51,171 nt of DNA, taken from assembly GCF_001881495.1 (NCBI RefSeq), contig NZ_LUKY01000028.1, forward strand, positions 1 to 51,171, in the 5' to 3' direction. The first letter of the stretch is position 1, and each line of letters starts with the position of its first letter. Both the position numbers and the translations under genes were made by a program. Under the pieces are notes generated by a model, which ran no database searches, was not told where the DNA came from, and worked only from the letters and a program-made list of their open reading frames with translations. This DNA comes from Candidatus Rickettsiella isopodorum. GTDB lineage: Bacteria; Pseudomonadota; Gammaproteobacteria; Diplorickettsiales; Diplorickettsiaceae. Positions 1 through 7,371 of this stretch are shown here, one piece after another.

Positions 1-73
1 CGAAAATCAGATATATAGGGCTATCGATAAATTTGAAAAATTACAAAATAAAAGTAGTTATTCTTGGAGTTAA
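1..73 (+). CDS. C-terminal end of an unidentified protein (cut by window edge)
   Basis: A reading frame is open from the left edge (frame starting at base 2) to a TAA at 71-73, giving 23 charged residues ending KSSYSWS. It is followed within a few bases by a perfect inverted repeat, which would suit the 3' end of a plus-strand gene. Nothing in so short a stretch identifies a family, and it could be chance. Confidence is low. Confidence 0.3.
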   Translation, partial: ENQIYRAIDKFEKLQNKSSYSWS

Positions 74-77
74 GAGT

Positions 78-94
78 ATCTACTCGGAGTAGAT
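78..94. terminator. Perfect 8-bp inverted repeat, possible terminator
   Basis: ATCTACTC and GAGTAGAT flank a single G, so the hairpin has an 8-bp stem and the loop must open from the top pairs. CTAATTTT follows on the plus strand, a weak T-rich tail. It lies just after the partial reading frame at the left edge, so termination of that gene is the simplest reading. Confidence 0.35.
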
Positions 95-129
95 CTAATT
101 TTAAGTTGTGATCTTACAACGTTTTTATG

Positions 130-526
130 GATGATCATAGCTAAGAGGTTGATAAGTCGTCATTTAAGAACCTGAAATCCCCATAAACGTGCATTATTAT
201 CAATGCGCGTATAACCACCAAATAAATAATCCTAAAATAGCGGCGTTATTTTTTATCCAGCGATAACCTAGGTCCAGTGTAACCTTGATTATCAGTACCA
301 TAAGCCAACTTGGATTGGCATAAAAATTATGTGTATTATTACTGTTTAGCGGGAACATTAGATCAGCTTGACTACTGTGACGGGTGTAAGCACTGGCTGA
401 TACCTGTGATGACAAGGAATTTGTTGCGTTAGTGGCTTCTGAAAAAAACAAGATAAACAAAGCTAAAGCCAGTAATTGTTTATCTTCGATCATTAGGATT
501 TCTTGCCTAAAAGCTCCAGCCGTCAA
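130..526 (-). pseudogene. Degraded N-terminus of an inverse-autotransporter (intimin-type) beta-barrel protein
   Basis: Read on the minus strand, a short signal-peptide-like start (MIEDKQLLALALFILFF..., from about 493, or from 526) is followed by ADLMFPLNSNNTHNFYANPS. The frame then has to change twice to keep recognisable barrel sequence. One frame gives LAYGTDNQGYTG near 300-270. The next gives LGYRWIKNNAAILG near 270-225. A third gives YLFGGYTRIDNNARLWGF near 220-165. This order (a D/P-rich start, FY.NPS, a YGTD loop, GLGYRW..NNAAILG.Y.F..YTR..NN..WGF) is the known pattern of the first strands of inverse-autotransporter barrels. At least two or three indels and the missing remainder indicate a dead gene fragment. 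Sequencing error would have to strike repeatedly to explain it. Confidence 0.6.
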
Positions 527-694
527 CTCTTGAGTCCAGCTATAGAAAGAATAGTAAATTTTTATAGTGGCCTTTAGAGTGAAGAGTTTTTCTTTTGGGT
601 AAGTCTGCTAATGCGTATTAATACTTGTAAGTAAGCTGCTTTTAAATTAGTATCCGTGTAAGTTTTTTATAGGGGTAAAAGGAATTTTTCCTAT

Positions 695-3493
695 ATGAAA
701 AGGATTCAATTACTTTATATTAGTGCGCTTTCGTTATTTATCACGATTTCACAACCTTGTTATTCTGCTTGTACCCAAACGGCAAATCGACTCAATGCGA
801 CTACCGGAAGTGTTTGTACCGCTAATAACGCAATCTATACTCAAAATACCGTAGGACAACCTGTTTTCAATTCCACTACAAACAGTGTTATTAACGCCAA
901 TTCTTCAGTAACTCTAATTAATACTTTAGCAGGGACTAACGGGATTGGTGCACGCGCACAAAATGGTGGCATAATCAATTTTAATGGTTTTGTTACGATT
1001 GAAACAGGTCAAAATACCGGCAATACCGAAGGTTCAACAGCAGCACGTGTTTCAAGTAATGGCGTTATAAATATCAATGCAGGTGCCAATATTACCACGC
1101 ATGGAAGTAATTCTATTTTTACTGGTACACAACAAAATAATGGCTTATCAGCTGATGGAGGTGTGGGTAATGGACTTCTTGAGACAAGAGGAGCACTTCA
1201 ACTGGATATTAATGGCTATGATAGTGAGGGAATAACGGCAACAGGTGCAAACACTAACCGAATTATTATCCATAACGATGCAAACATAATCATGCGGGGC
1301 TTAAATTCTCGAGGAATGCATGTTAATGATGGCGGTACTATTATTTCCGAAGGAAAAATAAGCATTCGTCATGAAGGTAGTACCCTTTTTCTAGGAACTC
1401 CCTCTATTGGTGTTTATGCTACTTCTTCAGGTACTGGAGCAGGAAGTATTGTTTTAAATGATTTAGATGTGGTTACGGTTAATGACGACATTCCTGGTGT
1501 CGTTGCAAATGGTTCAACGGGCAATGGTTCGCCAAGCATAACCATCAATGGCACAGCTAATATTCAAATTTTAGGTGATGATTCTCTCGGTGTGGGCGCA
1601 AATGAAAGTGGCATTGTTACTATTAACAATGCCAATATCATTTCATCGGGTACCAATGGTGTTGGAATAGGGACTCGTGATAATGACGGCATCATTAACA
1701 TTGCTTCTGGTCAAATTAATGCAAAATTACATGCTATCCAAATGTTTGATGGTAATAATCAACAAATAAATCTATCGAATATTAATTTAATTGCTGAAGA
1801 TGATGTTATTTTGATTGACGGCTCCACCAGTGCCAATTTACAAATAACCAATGGTATGGCTAGCGCTGTAACAGGTCAGCAGCTTTTAAATGTTAATAAC
1901 ACCAGTGATTTTACCGGTATTTTTTCGCAAAGTGTTTTAAACGGTGATGTTTTTGTAGAGGGCGGTTCAACTTCCACCCTATCATTACTTTCTAACACTT
2001 TATTGACTGGTAGCATGGATGGTGGTAGTGCTTTAATTGATCCGACAAGTCGATGGTTAATGACGGCTGATTCTACCATTTTAAATATGGAAAATAATGG
2101 GATTATTGATTTTGGGAACTATAGCGGTACTTACAAACAATTGCAGATCAATAGCAATTATACTACTAACAACGGGATAATTAATTTAAATACATCACTG
2201 GGTGCTGACAATTCATCAACCGATATTGTAGTTGTTCAAGGTAATACGACGGGAACTGGTTTCGTAAAAGTAACTAATACTGATGGTATTGGTGCACCAA
2301 CTAATGAGGGTATTAAAATCATTGATGTAAACGGTGCTTCCAATGCGACGTTTCAGTTAATTGGCGACTATGTATTTGAAGGGGATCCCGCAGTAGTTTC
2401 GGGGGCTTATGCGTATAGACTTTATAAAAATGGTATTAGTACGCCTACAGATGGGGATTGGTATCTTCGTTCATCCTTAAACGATAGCCTTACGCCACTT
2501 TATCAACCGGGTGTCCCTATTTATGAAGCTTATGCCGGCGTTTTACAATTGTTCAACTTGATGGATACCCTTCAACAGAGGGTTGGTAATAGAAGTTGGT
2601 GGGGCTCAAATAAATTTTCATCACTAAAGGCTTCCAATTTAATTGAAGGTGATGGTTTTTGGAGTAAAATTGATGGAATGCAAGGTTCCTTTGAGCCTAA
2701 ATCCTCAATAGCTCCATTTGATTATCGGGCTAATTTATTGAAATACACTTTAGGTATAGATAAACGTTTATTTGCAGATTCTACGGGATCGCTAGTAGGT
2801 GGATTAGCTGGTCATTACGGTAAAGTTTTTTCTGACATTAATTCATATTTCGGTAAAGGTAAAATTAATGCCAACGGTTATGGGCCAACCGCAACACTAA
2901 CTTGGTATAGTAACAATGGTTTTTACGTTGATGGACAAGCTCATGCCATTTGGTACGATAGTGATTTGTTTTCAAATACAAGTAATCAGACGCTTAAAAA
3001 TAATAATGATGCGCAAAGTTATGCTACTAGTCTTGAAATAGGAAAACGAATTCTTTTCAATACAAATTGGTCTTTTACTCCGCAAACTCAATTTGGTTAT
3101 TACCAGGTGGACTTTAATCATTTTAAAGATGTTTTTGGTGCGGATGTTTCTTTAAACAATGCCAAAAGTCTTATTGGGCGTTTAGGATTATCTGTAGATT
3201 ATCAAAATAGAGAGTTAAATTCACTGGGTATAGTAGATAGGAGTCATTTATATGGAATTGCCAATCTTTATTACGATTTTTTAAATCAATATGCTATTAC
3301 TGTATCAGAAACGCCTTTTAGTAGTCAAAATTATCCTCTTTGGGGTGGACTTGGTATTGGTGGCTCAAAGAATTGGAATAATGATTGTTTTTCAGTATTT
3401 GGAGAAGCTTCCGTAAATACCAGTTTAAGCCATGTTAATAACAATAATTATATCATTCTAGGGAGGTTAGGTGTGCGAATTAAATGGGATTAG
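695..3493 (+). CDS. Autotransporter (type V secretion) outer-membrane protein
   Basis: This 932-residue protein has a signal peptide (KR at the N-terminus, hydrophobic core, cut near CYSA at about residue 25). A long Asn/Gly/Thr-rich passenger (about 30-530) is built of short hydrophobic-polar repeats such as GIINFNG and GVININAG, typical of a right-handed beta-helix. A pertactin-like junction/autochaperone region (about 530-625) is recognisable from NNGIINLNTSLG, FVKVTNTDG, YAYRLYKNG and DGDWYLRS. The C-terminal barrel (about 640-932) starts in the usual way (PGVPIYEAYAG...QRVGNR). By family knowledge the barrel sits in the outer membrane and exposes or releases the passenger. The protein ends RIKWD; classical barrels end in an aromatic residue, so one extra Asp follows the expected Trp. 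No protease motif is evident, so adhesion is more likely. The start is supported by AAAAGGA about 11 bases upstream. It lies beside the relic of another surface-protein gene. Confidence 0.88.
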   Translation: MKRIQLLYISALSLFITISQPCYSACTQTANRLNATTGSVCTANNAIYTQNTVGQPVFNSTTNSVINANSSVTLINTLAGTNGIGARAQNGGIINFNGFVTIETGQNTGNTEGSTAARVSSNGVININAGANITTHGSNSIFTGTQQNNGLSADGGVGNGLLETRGALQLDINGYDSEGITATGANTNRIIIHNDANIIMRGLNSRGMHVNDGGTIISEGKISIRHEGSTLFLGTPSIGVYATSSGTGAGSIVLNDLDVVTVNDDIPGVVANGSTGNGSPSITINGTANIQILGDDSLGVGANESGIVTINNANIISSGTNGVGIGTRDNDGIINIASGQINAKLHAIQMFDGNNQQINLSNINLIAEDDVILIDGSTSANLQITNGMASAVTGQQLLNVNNTSDFTGIFSQSVLNGDVFVEGGSTSTLSLLSNTLLTGSMDGGSALIDPTSRWLMTADSTILNMENNGIIDFGNYSGTYKQLQINSNYTTNNGIINLNTSLGADNSSTDIVVVQGNTTGTGFVKVTNTDGIGAPTNEGIKIIDVNGASNATFQLIGDYVFEGDPAVVSGAYAYRLYKNGISTPTDGDWYLRSSLNDSLTPLYQPGVPIYEAYAGVLQLFNLMDTLQQRVGNRSWWGSNKFSSLKASNLIEGDGFWSKIDGMQGSFEPKSSIAPFDYRANLLKYTLGIDKRLFADSTGSLVGGLAGHYGKVFSDINSYFGKGKINANGYGPTATLTWYSNNGFYVDGQAHAIWYDSDLFSNTSNQTLKNNNDAQSYATSLEIGKRILFNTNWSFTPQTQFGYYQVDFNHFKDVFGADVSLNNAKSLIGRLGLSVDYQNRELNSLGIVDRSHLYGIANLYYDFLNQYAITVSETPFSSQNYPLWGGLGIGGSKNWNNDCFSVFGEASVNTSLSHVNNNNYIILGRLGVRIKWD

Positions 3494-3617
3494 TCAAGAC
3501 ATATCTTGTTAAGGTGGTTTTTTAGTACCAGAATGTCAAAAAGTTCTAGCCTTGAAAAAGAACAATTTAGCTAGTTTTGTTAGTTAACCTATCTTTTCTT
3601 TCATAGGGCCTAAGTTT

Positions 3618-4904
3618 TTATATACTATTGATGGCAGCGTATGAATGAGGGTAATTAGGCAAATCAACATCTTCAGCAATATAATCTTTAAAAAAACTAC
3701 TTAATCTATTAGGTAATTCAGTTTTAAAATTTTTCACATTAGAGGCGTTTAAATTTTTAATTTGATCTTTAAGCTTTTGCTTTAAAGCATGGAGTTGATT
3801 ATTAACAGCAGGCGCATTCAAGCTGTTCGCTAAAGTGAGCATTTGCGGTAAATTATAAATGAGTGCTGCACCAAGATTGGCTATCCATTTTAATGCTTCA
3901 GCTAGGTTCCCTGAATAGCCTACTTCTTTTAAACTATCTGCCATGGCTTTGTGTGTGGTAAACCCTGAGAATAATGCAGGGAGTGCAAAAAGTGTAGCCA
4001 ACAAAGAAGGTGTTTGCAAAGACATTAGTTTTTTACTCATCGAATTGACACCTTTAATCGAGAATCCTGCACCCGGTATCCCATTGCCAATGGCAGCGAG
4101 TGAACCTAGTAATAGACTGATTGAGTGATGAGTCCCTAATTTTTTTTCGGATAAGTCACGCATACCAAAATAACTTATTAATAAATACGCACTAAATTGG
4201 GGAATACTGAACAAGCCAAGTCCGGCATTTAAAGAGTAATAGCTTATTTTTTGCCGTGAAGTGGATTCCTTATTGGCTGTAAGGAGAAAGATTAACTGCT
4301 CCTGTAATTCTGAATTTAATGTTTCATTTGGTTCTGATTGATGGTGTTTCTGAAACTTTTCAAATGCAAGGTTAATTTTTTCTATAAGTTTTTCTTTTTG
4401 TAAGTCGGTTTTATTTTTGAATAGAGAAGAAATGCTATTAATTAATTCCATGGAGCCTACAATATTGACACCGATATTAAGTAAGGCAGAAACTATCTGT
4501 AATATCATTAAGGGCTCATCAATATAGTTTCCTTCTTCATCGACTATATTCATAAATAAATTAGGTGCTACACACATGATAGAAAAAAATATTGCTGCTG
4601 AAAGTTGCAAAGGCAACTTAAAAAATTTAGAAAACTGCTGCGAAAGTTCCCGATAGGCTTGTATATTAAAAAGAAAGTTAGTTCCAATTCCACTTGCTGC
4701 GGTAATCTCTTTTAGCCCGTCTGCAATGGAAGCACCTGCTTGATAAGAGGGTTCAAAATAAGTAATCACACTGACTGCCGATGCCAAAGCTATACTAAAT
4801 GTTTTACAGGATATATTTTTAGTGGCCGTAATAGATTTTTGAAAAAAATTAGGAGAATGCTGTGCAGGAAGTAAAGATATCGTTTCAGCAACAACGTTTA
4901 GCAT
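3618..4904 (-). CDS. Multi-spanning membrane protein of unknown function
   Basis: I do not recognise this 428-residue protein. It has about eight hydrophobic segments separated by short polar loops, one long charged insert (about 165-210, with NKTDLQKEKLIEKI) and a soluble tail (about 375-428) ending PHSYAAINSI. There is no signal peptide and no catalytic motif. The hydrophobic blocks seem related to each other: four of them fit a loose pattern of small residues, an Asn, then a hydrophobic stretch leading to L...S (for example SALLNIGVNIVGSMELINSIS and SLAAIGNGIPGAGFSIKGVNSMS). The start is supported by an AGGAG seven bases upstream. It is alone on its strand between the autotransporter and rsmG. 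A host-membrane-directed effector is possible but is only inference. Confidence 0.7.
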   Translation of the reverse strand: MLNVVAETISLLPAQHSPNFFQKSITATKNISCKTFSIALASAVSVITYFEPSYQAGASIADGLKEITAASGIGTNFLFNIQAYRELSQQFSKFFKLPLQLSAAIFFSIMCVAPNLFMNIVDEEGNYIDEPLMILQIVSALLNIGVNIVGSMELINSISSLFKNKTDLQKEKLIEKINLAFEKFQKHHQSEPNETLNSELQEQLIFLLTANKESTSRQKISYYSLNAGLGLFSIPQFSAYLLISYFGMRDLSEKKLGTHHSISLLLGSLAAIGNGIPGAGFSIKGVNSMSKKLMSLQTPSLLATLFALPALFSGFTTHKAMADSLKEVGYSGNLAEALKWIANLGAALIYNLPQMLTLANSLNAPAVNNQLHALKQKLKDQIKNLNASNVKNFKTELPNRLSSFFKDYIAEDVDLPNYPHSYAAINSI

Positions 4905-5024
4905 TTTATTCTCCTTGGCAAAAGTGTTATTAAGTTTTTATTGAGTTATTAATTGTAAGATAGAATAATTAATCTTTTCTTAACTCACAAGGAATTAATA
5001 AAATACATAAAGGGATTTTATTTA

Positions 5025-5663
5025 TTAGTGATTTAAACCAATAATCAGTAGATGTCTTTTTTCATCAAGATCAGCAATTTGTAAAGGTTTTGTGTCAATG
5101 AGCTTGAAATCAGTATCAAGTACATGGATCTCTTCTGCGGGATATTGCCCTTTCATGGCTAAAAAACTTCCATTTTCGCAGCATAAATGTTTAGTTTTAT
5201 GTAAAAATTCATTGAGCTGGCTAAAGGCTCGACTGACTATACTATTAAAACAATATTCGGGATGATATTTTTCAACGCGCAAAGAAATGATCTCGACGTT
5301 AGTTATCGTTAAAGTTTGTATGACATGGGTTAAGAAGCGCGTTTTTTTTCCGTTACTATCTAGTAATGCGAAACGATAGTGTGGGTGCGTCAATGCTAAA
5401 GGTATGCCCGGCAAACCGGCACCTGTGCCGACATCTAGAATGTCTGGACCTTGCAAGTAAGGGCTAATAACAAGACTATCAATAATATGCTTGGAGAGCA
5501 TCTGCAAAGGATCACGTATGCTGGTTAAGTTATGTATTTGATTCCACTTATGTAATAACAAGACATATTCAATTAATTTCTTATTGATTTTTTCATTAAT
5601 GTCAAAATGATTTTTGCTTAATTGTTTTAAAAGCTCAACATGTAACTGTTTGAAATCGATCAT
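5025..5663 (-). CDS. rsmG: 16S rRNA (guanine-527-N7) methyltransferase RsmG/GidB
   Basis: This 212-residue, full-length protein uses SAM to methylate N7 of G527 in 16S rRNA, in the cytoplasm. It has a helical N-terminus with HKWNQIHNLTSIRDPLQML, the family pattern around NLT.IR. The SAM-binding Rossmann motif follows at about 76-90 (ILDVGTGAGLPGIPLAL). SRAF lies near residue 145. In many bacteria this gene sits in the mnmG-rsmG-parAB group near the origin. Here it follows dapB by 35 bp on the same strand, so the usual context is absent. Confidence 0.95.
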   Translation of the reverse strand: MIDFKQLHVELLKQLSKNHFDINEKINKKLIEYVLLLHKWNQIHNLTSIRDPLQMLSKHIIDSLVISPYLQGPDILDVGTGAGLPGIPLALTHPHYRFALLDSNGKKTRFLTHVIQTLTITNVEIISLRVEKYHPEYCFNSIVSRAFSQLNEFLHKTKHLCCENGSFLAMKGQYPAEEIHVLDTDFKLIDTKPLQIADLDEKRHLLIIGLNH

Positions 5664-5698
5664 TTGAGTTTTCCGCGCGAAGCTTTAATGATAATTTT

Positions 5699-6430
5699 TT
5701 ATAAAAAATTTTCTAAACCATAAACTAATTTTTTTAACGATCTCACTTTTTTACAAGCCAGTAATACGCCAGGCATATAGGCATTACGATCTATTGTTTC
5801 ATGGGCGATAACGAGATTTCCACCGAGATGGCCGAATATTATATCTTGTTTGGCGAGAAACCCAGGTAGACGTAGTGCATGTATTGGAACTTGATTCTTA
5901 ACCGCGCCACGTGCGCCCTCTAGTGTTTCGTGAGTTTTTTTGGTGTTAGGCGATGTTTTTCTAGCGGCACTAATTAATTCAGCGGTTTTTATAGCAGTTG
6001 CAGATGGAGCGTCTAACTTTTTTTCATGATGGGTTTCTATAATTTCACATTCAGGAAAATAGTGTGCGGCTTGTTCAGCAAAGCGCATCATCAATAAAGC
6101 ACCTATACAAAAATTGGGTGCAATGATCCCACCTAAGTTTTTCTCAGAGCAAAGCTTTTGTAATTCATTTATTTGTTCTGGGCGCAAACCACTAGTTCCA
6201 ATAACTGGATGAGTCCCTGCCAGTATAATGCTTTTGGCATTTTCAAAGACGACAGCGGCATTGGTAAAATCAATAGCAATTGTTGCTTTGCTGGACAATA
6301 GATATTTTTTAAGCTCATCGCTACTGTGAGTTTCTGCGACTAAATCGAATGCTGCATCCTGCTTAATCGTTTTAGTTGTGATTCGCCCCATGCGCCCAGC
6401 CGCGCCGTTAACAAGAACACGAATTGACAC
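5699..6430 (-). CDS. dapB: 4-hydroxy-tetrahydrodipicolinate reductase
   Basis: This 243-residue enzyme reduces hydroxy-tetrahydrodipicolinate with NAD(P)H in the lysine / meso-diaminopimelate pathway, which supplies peptidoglycan. The N-terminus has the nucleotide-binding motif NGAAGRMGR. VIGTSGL comes mid-protein. The substrate/catalytic signature ETHHEKKLDAPSATA follows, with the His-His pair and Lys expected of the family. The usual PSGTA is PSATA here, a Gly-to-Ala change at a substrate-phosphate-type loop. The downstream rsmG is 35 bp away. The start codon lies about 50 bp from the divergently transcribed transporter, so the two share a short promoter region. Confidence 0.95.
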   Translation of the reverse strand: MSIRVLVNGAAGRMGRITTKTIKQDAAFDLVAETHSSDELKKYLLSSKATIAIDFTNAAVVFENAKSIILAGTHPVIGTSGLRPEQINELQKLCSEKNLGGIIAPNFCIGALLMMRFAEQAAHYFPECEIIETHHEKKLDAPSATAIKTAELISAARKTSPNTKKTHETLEGARGAVKNQVPIHALRLPGFLAKQDIIFGHLGGNLVIAHETIDRNAYMPGVLLACKKVRSLKKLVYGLENFL

Positions 6431-6444
6431 CGGAAATTCTCCTG

Positions 6445-6473
6445 TTGTTGCAAGGGATTGGAGTGACTATACT
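6445..6473 (+). promoter_or_regulatory. Sigma70-like promoter giving a near-leaderless transcript
   Basis: TTGTTG (6445-6450) and TATACT (6468-6473) are separated by exactly 17 bases. The first usable ATG of the transporter begins nine bases after the -10 box. A normal start site would leave a leader of only a few bases. No Shine-Dalgarno sequence sits at a normal distance from that ATG. Confidence 0.45.
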
Positions 6474-6482
6474 CTATATTTT

Positions 6483-7361
6483 ATGAAATTATCTAGTAAA
6501 GCTAATCTTTATCTTATTTTAGCCACCTTGATGTGGGGGGTTACTTTTCCACTGACTCGAAATGCTTTGACTGAAGTTGATCCGTTTGTATTTGTGAGCT
6601 TACGCTTTGCGTTAGCAGCCTTGGTTTTGTTACCGAGTGTCTGGATTTTGTTCCATAAGACCACTCGATCTATTTTGTGTGCCAGTTTAATCATTGGTGT
6701 TCTCAATGCAGGGGCTTATCTTTGTCAAACTATCGGTTTAGAAACGGTGCATTCTGCACGTGCAGCGTTTATTACCGGTGCGAGTGTTATTGTAGTCCCT
6801 TTTTTAGCGCCTTTGTTTAAGCTAGAAAAGCCGGGTCGCTTGGATTTATTGTGTTCGGCCATAGGATTTATAGGACTTTATGTTTTAATGGATATAAAAC
6901 ATCTTTATATTGGGCATGGCGATTTATGGGTTTTTCTGGGTGCTATCTTTTTTTCCTTACAAATTACTTATCTACAGCGTACTAATCAATTGATTGGTGA
7001 TTATCAATTATTGGCTTTTTATCAACTCTTGTTTACCGTTCCGTTTGTATTTTTATTTACTAAAGGGCATTCTTTTAGTGCGGCTTTACAGCCACAAGCC
7101 TTAATTGGCATTCTATTTTGTGCTGTATTTGCGACCAGTTTGGCGTATTATTTACAGAATAAATATCAAAAATTTACCAGTGCTCCCAAAGCCGCGTTGA
7201 TATTTGCTTTAGAGCCAGTATTTGCTAGTCTATTTGTTGTGCTGATTAATCAAGAAGTGCTAGCTAGAACCACGATTGTGGGTGGTTCATTCCTTTTGTT
7301 AAGTTTAATTCTACCTGCTTTAGCGAATATGAACAAAGAACCTGATCCTCTCATAAAATAA
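6483..7361 (+). CDS. EamA/DMT-superfamily transporter
   Basis: This is a 292-residue inner-membrane protein with ten predicted helices in two EamA repeats. The first begins LYLILATLMWGVTFPLTRNAL and the second follows HLYIGHGDLWVFLGAIFFSLQ. WG..F at the start of helix 1 and ALEPVFASL near the end are typical of the drug/metabolite transporter superfamily, whose members mostly export metabolites or amino acids. The substrate cannot be told from sequence. The frame is open further upstream, to 6378, but that would overlap dapB and add a non-membrane tail, so the Met at 6483 is preferred. pepN starts 10 bases after the stop and may be co-transcribed. Confidence 0.88.
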   Translation: MKLSSKANLYLILATLMWGVTFPLTRNALTEVDPFVFVSLRFALAALVLLPSVWILFHKTTRSILCASLIIGVLNAGAYLCQTIGLETVHSARAAFITGASVIVVPFLAPLFKLEKPGRLDLLCSAIGFIGLYVLMDIKHLYIGHGDLWVFLGAIFFSLQITYLQRTNQLIGDYQLLAFYQLLFTVPFVFLFTKGHSFSAALQPQALIGILFCAVFATSLAYYLQNKYQKFTSAPKAALIFALEPVFASLFVVLINQEVLARTTIVGGSFLLLSLILPALANMNKEPDPLIK

Positions 7362-7371
7362 TAGGTGAAAA

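Noticed and set aside
6378-6482. N-terminal extension of the EamA transporter to an ATG inside dapB
   Set aside because: The added 35 residues are Arg/Pro-rich with no relation to the family and overlap the dapB start on the other strand; the Met at 6483 begins the first transport helix.
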